This document shows positions 63,125-64,000 of a stretch of 64,000 bases of DNA, piece after piece. Numbering within the stretch: the first letter of the stretch is position 1; every line of letters starts with the position of its first letter. The notes beneath the pieces are model-generated. The model was not told where the DNA came from. It ran no database searches and saw only the letters and a list, made by a program, of their open reading frames with translations. Both the position numbers and the translations under genes were made by a program. This DNA comes from CAYUYV01 sp964561475 (lineage in GTDB: Bacteria; Pseudomonadota; Alphaproteobacteria; JAJFIK01), in the NCBI GenBank assembly GCA_964561475.1, contig CAZLPU010000008.1, positions 18,675 to 82,674 on the forward strand, read 5' to 3'.

Positions 63125-63931
63125 TTAGCGGGAGGCGTTCATGGCGCGGAAGATGGCGCCTGCGAAGAGGAGTTGCCAGGGGAGGAAAAGGGCTACGGGG
63201 AACCAGGGGCCGAAACTGACACTGCTGCCCGGATCGCCCCCGACAACGGTGTACGTGAATGCAGCAGCGGCAACCCCGCTCAACACCACCGTGGCCAGAA
63301 CCAGGGGCAGCGGATGGCGGAAGCCCTTGGCGATGGGCCAGTAGCCCAGGAACGACAGCAATGCACCCGCGCCGCCGCCGATGGCACCAGCCACCGTCAG
63401 ATCCACCTCCCATTCCGCATAAGCCCGGGCGGTGAGATCCACCGCCATGTGGAACGCAAAGGCCGTCACCAGACAGAACAGCACAGACCGGATGATGGTG
63501 AACTGTCCGCACCAAGTGAAATGGGCCGCCAGGACAAAACAGAACAACAGGGAAACGAATGGGTGCTGATAGCTTTCCGGGCTTACACCGAGGAGATACT
63601 GGAGCGCCAGAAAGCCCCCCGCCGCCAGCAAAGCCACCAGGGCCCCTTCATAAAACTCGATGGCGGTGAACAGGGCACCCAGGGTCTGGCGCAGAAGCCA
63701 CCCCGCTCCATGGGCCATCAGGCCGGAAATCACTGCCATGATGGCAAGATTGACCAGGTGCCAGAGAAGAGTGGTGTCCTCGCTGTCCAGTGTGTCTTCC
63801 ACATGCAGCAGAAGGAAGACCGCGACCGCGCCCCAAAGCGCAATCCCCGTGAACATGGTCAGCCGGTGGGAGACGGGCCCGTTCCGGTGACCGTTCCTGG
63901 ACGTCCCATTGGACCCGTTCATCGCTGTCAT
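63125..63931 (-). CDS. Multi-spanning membrane protein, unknown
   Basis: A 268-aa protein with about seven membrane helices (for example TMFTGIALWGAVAVFLLLHV and LVNLAIMAVISGLMAHGAGW near the start, and FLPWQLLFAGAIF near the end) and a Asn/Gly/Arg-rich N-terminal tail. No family or catalytic motif is recognised. It lies between the AT-rich region and repeat copy C. Confidence 0.75.
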   Translation of the reverse strand: MTAMNGSNGTSRNGHRNGPVSHRLTMFTGIALWGAVAVFLLLHVEDTLDSEDTTLLWHLVNLAIMAVISGLMAHGAGWLLRQTLGALFTAIEFYEGALVALLAAGGFLALQYLLGVSPESYQHPFVSLLFCFVLAAHFTWCGQFTIIRSVLFCLVTAFAFHMAVDLTARAYAEWEVDLTVAGAIGGGAGALLSFLGYWPIAKGFRHPLPLVLATVVLSGVAAAAFTYTVVGGDPGSSVSFGPWFPVALFLPWQLLFAGAIFRAMNASR

Positions 63932-63950
63932 GGGTTTCCTGCCGTGCTTT

Positions 63951-64000
63951 AGAGCATGAGGCGTTTAATCCGCATCATGCTCAAGGCCGCGACTGCGGTC
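63951..64000 (+). repeat. Dispersed palindromic intergenic repeat, copy C (cut by window end)
   Basis: The first 50 bases match copy A exactly, beginning AGAGCATGAGGCGTTTAATC. The rest lies outside the window. Confidence 0.88.

Overview
The window is GC-rich, densely coded bacterial chromosome. Several features point to an alphaproteobacterium: the style of the families present (PhoX, an RskA-type anti-sigma factor, a Bat aerotolerance operon, a hybrid malic enzyme-phosphotransacetylase) and dispersed palindromic repeats that start with GAGCAT. A photoactive yellow protein very like the halophilic-phototroph type suggests a marine or halophilic relative, but I cannot name the genus. I saw no tRNA, rRNA, CRISPR array, insertion sequence or prophage. 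A run of exactly 100 N at 53292-53391 is an assembly gap inside a GC-rich tandem repeat.

Layout. 0-3.3 kb: phoX (a Tat substrate, with a possible Pho box) and a lone tatB. 3.8-12.8 kb: a class III aminotransferase relative that lacks the PLP lysine, followed by a tightly overlapping six-gene operon, moxR-DUF58-DUF4381-batA-batB/TPR-batD. 12.8-17.5 kb: a membrane protein, a dispersed repeat, a TetR regulator, a class II aldolase and an orphan betaine-type binding protein. 17.9-26 kb: NAD kinase, an AbrB-type permease, a DUF4062-STAND-TPR NTPase, a Nudix hydrolase and RecQ. 26-28.6 kb: three genes on one strand, namely an unknown 163-aa protein, photoactive yellow protein and a soluble chemoreceptor. 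28.9-33 kb: an ECF sigma/anti-sigma pair and maeB. 33-42 kb: an OmpA-like protein, a GH97 glucosidase, an M23-like protein, a VanZ-like protein, a CBS protein and two exported amidohydrolases. 42-47.4 kb: a hybrid histidine kinase, a GST, a lytic transglycosylase and a divergent enolase-superfamily protein. 47.4-49.5 kb: an AT-rich gap and two exported coiled-coil proteins of unknown function. 49.5-60 kb: acyl-CoA dehydrogenase, a Ca2+/Na+ exchanger, glycine oxidase, the gapped repeat, a CDP-alcohol phosphotransferase, threonine ammonia-lyase, a DUF6491-like protein, and a divergent amidase/MatB pair. 60-64 kb: inverted copies of the dispersed repeat enclosing two unknown membrane-associated proteins.

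How the genes may work together. The Bat operon would form an envelope-linked chaperone or stress assembly. The PYP cluster may couple blue light to the chemotaxis machinery. The amidase/MatB pair could convert malonamate to malonyl-CoA. PhoX needs the Tat system, and tatB lies next to it. A recurring theme is superfamily members that have lost catalytic or metal-binding residues: the aminotransferase, the second amidohydrolase, the enolase-superfamily protein and the M23 protein.
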